Positions 63,049-64,000 of a stretch of DNA of 64,000 nucleotides are shown here, in pieces. Position numbers and translations under genes: made by a program. Below the pieces are notes generated by a model. The model worked only from the letters and a program-made list of their open reading frames with translations. It was not told the origin of the DNA and did not search any database. The DNA is from Collinsella sp. MSK.8.10 (GTDB taxonomy: Bacteria > Actinomycetota > Coriobacteriia > Coriobacteriales > Coriobacteriaceae). Within the stretch, counting starts at the first letter, position 1, and every line of letters starts with the position of its first letter. The stretch is taken from assembly GCF_019041915.1 (NCBI RefSeq), contig NZ_JAHPYF010000002.1, forward strand, positions 186,001 through 250,000. Reading direction: 5' to 3'.

Positions 63049-64000
63049 TTAGACCTCCGAGCCTTCTGCATCGGCGTTGCCGGTGGCCCAGCGATGGTAG
63101 CCAATAACAAACGGGTCCAGGTCGCCATCGTCAAGAACGGCCTCGACATTGCTGGTCTCCACGCCCGTGCGTAGGTCCTTGACCATCTGGTACGGGTAGA
63201 GCACGTAGCTGCGGATCTGGTTGCCAAAACCAATCGTGGTCTTGGGTCCGCGAATCTCATCGAGCGCCTCGGCACGCTTCTCGAGCTCAATCTCGTACAG
63301 GCGAGCCTTGAGGATCTGCATGCACGCGGCCTTGTTCTGGATCTGGCTGCGCTCGTTTTGGCAGGTGACCACAATGCCGCTGGGGAAATGCGTCACGCGC
63401 ACGGCGGAGTCGGTGGTGTTGACGCCCTGACCGCCCGGGCCGCTCGCGTGGTACACGTCCACGCGGATGTCATCGGGACTGATCTCGATGTCGATATCAT
63501 CGGGTAGCACGGGGATGACCTCGACGCCGGCAAACGTGGTCTGGCGGCGCTTCTTGTCGTCGGTGGGGCTAATGCGAACCAAGCGGTGGACGCCGGCCTC
63601 GGCGCGCAGCATGCCAAATGCGTCCTTGCCCTCGACGGTAAAGGTCGCGCGGTCGATGCCGATGACCTCGGCTGCGGGACAGTCGTTGATGGTGACCTTC
63701 CAGCCGCGACGCTGGCAGTACTTCATGTACATCTTAAAGAGCATGAAGGTCCAGTCCTGGGCCTCCAGACCACCCTGTCCGGGCTTGATGGTCACAATGG
63801 CATCGCCGTGATCGAACTCACCGGTAAACCAGCTCGAAAGCTCAAGCTCATCGATGGCCCGGGCCAGGCGCTCAGCCGTGGCTGCAGCCTCCTCGCGAAG
63901 GGCGGCGGCGTCGGGGTCATCCCCCATCTCCTCGGCAAGCTCCAGCGCGGCGCGGGCATCGGAAAGCTCGCCGCGCGCGGTGTCCACGGCAGCGATATCT
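63049..64000 (-). CDS. prfB: Peptide chain release factor 2 (5' end beyond window)
   Basis: The C-terminal 316 or so residues of RF2 are inside the window; the start and any programmed frameshift lie outside. The peptidyl-tRNA hydrolysis motif GGQ is in ASGPGGQGVNTTDSAVRVTH. Domain segments IKPGQGGLEAQDWTFML and RSYVLYPYQMVKDLRTGVETSN are typical of RF2, not RF1. The stop-codon-reading tripeptide, SPF in known RF2, reads SPT here (RLVRISPTDDKKRRQT). The internal GTG at 63987 is not a credible start, because the frame continues to the edge. A terminator follows. Confidence 0.95.
   Translation of the reverse strand, partial: DIAAVDTARGELSDARAALELAEEMGDDPDAAALREEAAATAERLARAIDELELSSWFTGEFDHGDAIVTIKPGQGGLEAQDWTFMLFKMYMKYCQRRGWKVTINDCPAAEVIGIDRATFTVEGKDAFGMLRAEAGVHRLVRISPTDDKKRRQTTFAGVEVIPVLPDDIDIEISPDDIRVDVYHASGPGGQGVNTTDSAVRVTHFPSGIVVTCQNERSQIQNKAACMQILKARLYEIELEKRAEALDEIRGPKTTIGFGNQIRSYVLYPYQMVKDLRTGVETSNVEAVLDDGDLDPFVIGYHRWATGNADAEGSEV

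Noticed and set aside
63049..64000. The RF2 programmed frameshift.
   Set aside because: The site is expected near codon 25 of prfB, which is outside the window.

Overview
The window looks like a piece of chromosome from a gut anaerobe of the class Coriobacteriia, most likely Collinsella. This is judged from the GC-rich composition, the mix of genes (monomeric [FeFe] hydrogenase, several PTS systems, FucO-like alcohol dehydrogenase, M42 peptidase, split transketolase) and general protein character; no database was searched. About 49 protein genes and two tRNA genes are supported. Many genes carry good Shine-Dalgarno sites, which were used to correct starts, several to GTG or TTG.

Layout. 1-9.9 kb: an Rrf2-type regulator divergent from cysK, then mnmA, an M42 peptidase, fucO, a YoaK-type membrane protein, a YgiQ-type radical SAM protein and a CPBP protease. 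9.9-16.5 kb: an orphan RelB-like antitoxin, then a tightly packed leftward operon of a NuoF/GltD-type flavoprotein, an [FeFe] hydrogenase, a solute-binding lipoprotein and a fused permease-ATPase. 16.7-21.3 kb: an alpha-glucoside PTS operon (EIIA, LicT-type antiterminator, EIICB, GH4 6-phospho-glucosidase) with a candidate RAT/terminator leader. 21.5-25.2 kb: an EFR1-type ferredoxin and a DEAD-box helicase. 25.4-29 kb: an FHA protein and a Ser/Thr kinase. 29-32.3 kb: a copper set (copA, copZ, csoR). 32.4-38 kb: small and hypothetical genes, an amidohydrolase and a PD-(D/E)xK-like protein. 37-43.3 kb: gltD-gltB. 43.7-50 kb: mntH, rubredoxin plus flavin reductase, smpB, a TPR gene, tRNA-Gln and tRNA-Glu. 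49-53.4 kb: the MurNAc-6P operon murR-murQ-murP-mupG. 53.6-64 kb: VanZ-like protein, serine recombinase, rnr, ftsX-ftsE, split transketolase, YitT-type protein and the 3' part of prfB.

The striking non-coding content is a set of interspersed palindromic elements. Nine copies of a 57-bp element (family B, arms GTCTCGATCTGTAAC / GTTACAGATCGAGAC) all lie in one orientation and occur only as brackets around three units: FHA-kinase, the PD-(D/E)xK-like gene, and mntH. Four copies of a 65-bp element (family A, arm starting GTTGCGGTGAAATA) lie mostly just after stop codons. Other repeats include GGGGACGTTCC / TTTGCACCA palindromes (family C), GGGACGGAGGAAAACG motifs (family D), and a two-copy block (family E) of about 310 bp that sits the same distance upstream of two unrelated leftward genes. 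A 123-nt near-perfect hairpin lies between the transketolase genes and ftsE.

Themes: fermentative redox metabolism (hydrogenase, ferredoxin, FucO, rubredoxin/flavin reductase), PTS uptake of alpha-glucosides and MurNAc-type sugars, metal homeostasis (copper export, Mn uptake), nitrogen assimilation (GOGAT), and RNA and translation housekeeping (mnmA, rnr, smpB, prfB). RF2 carries SPT where SPF is expected.
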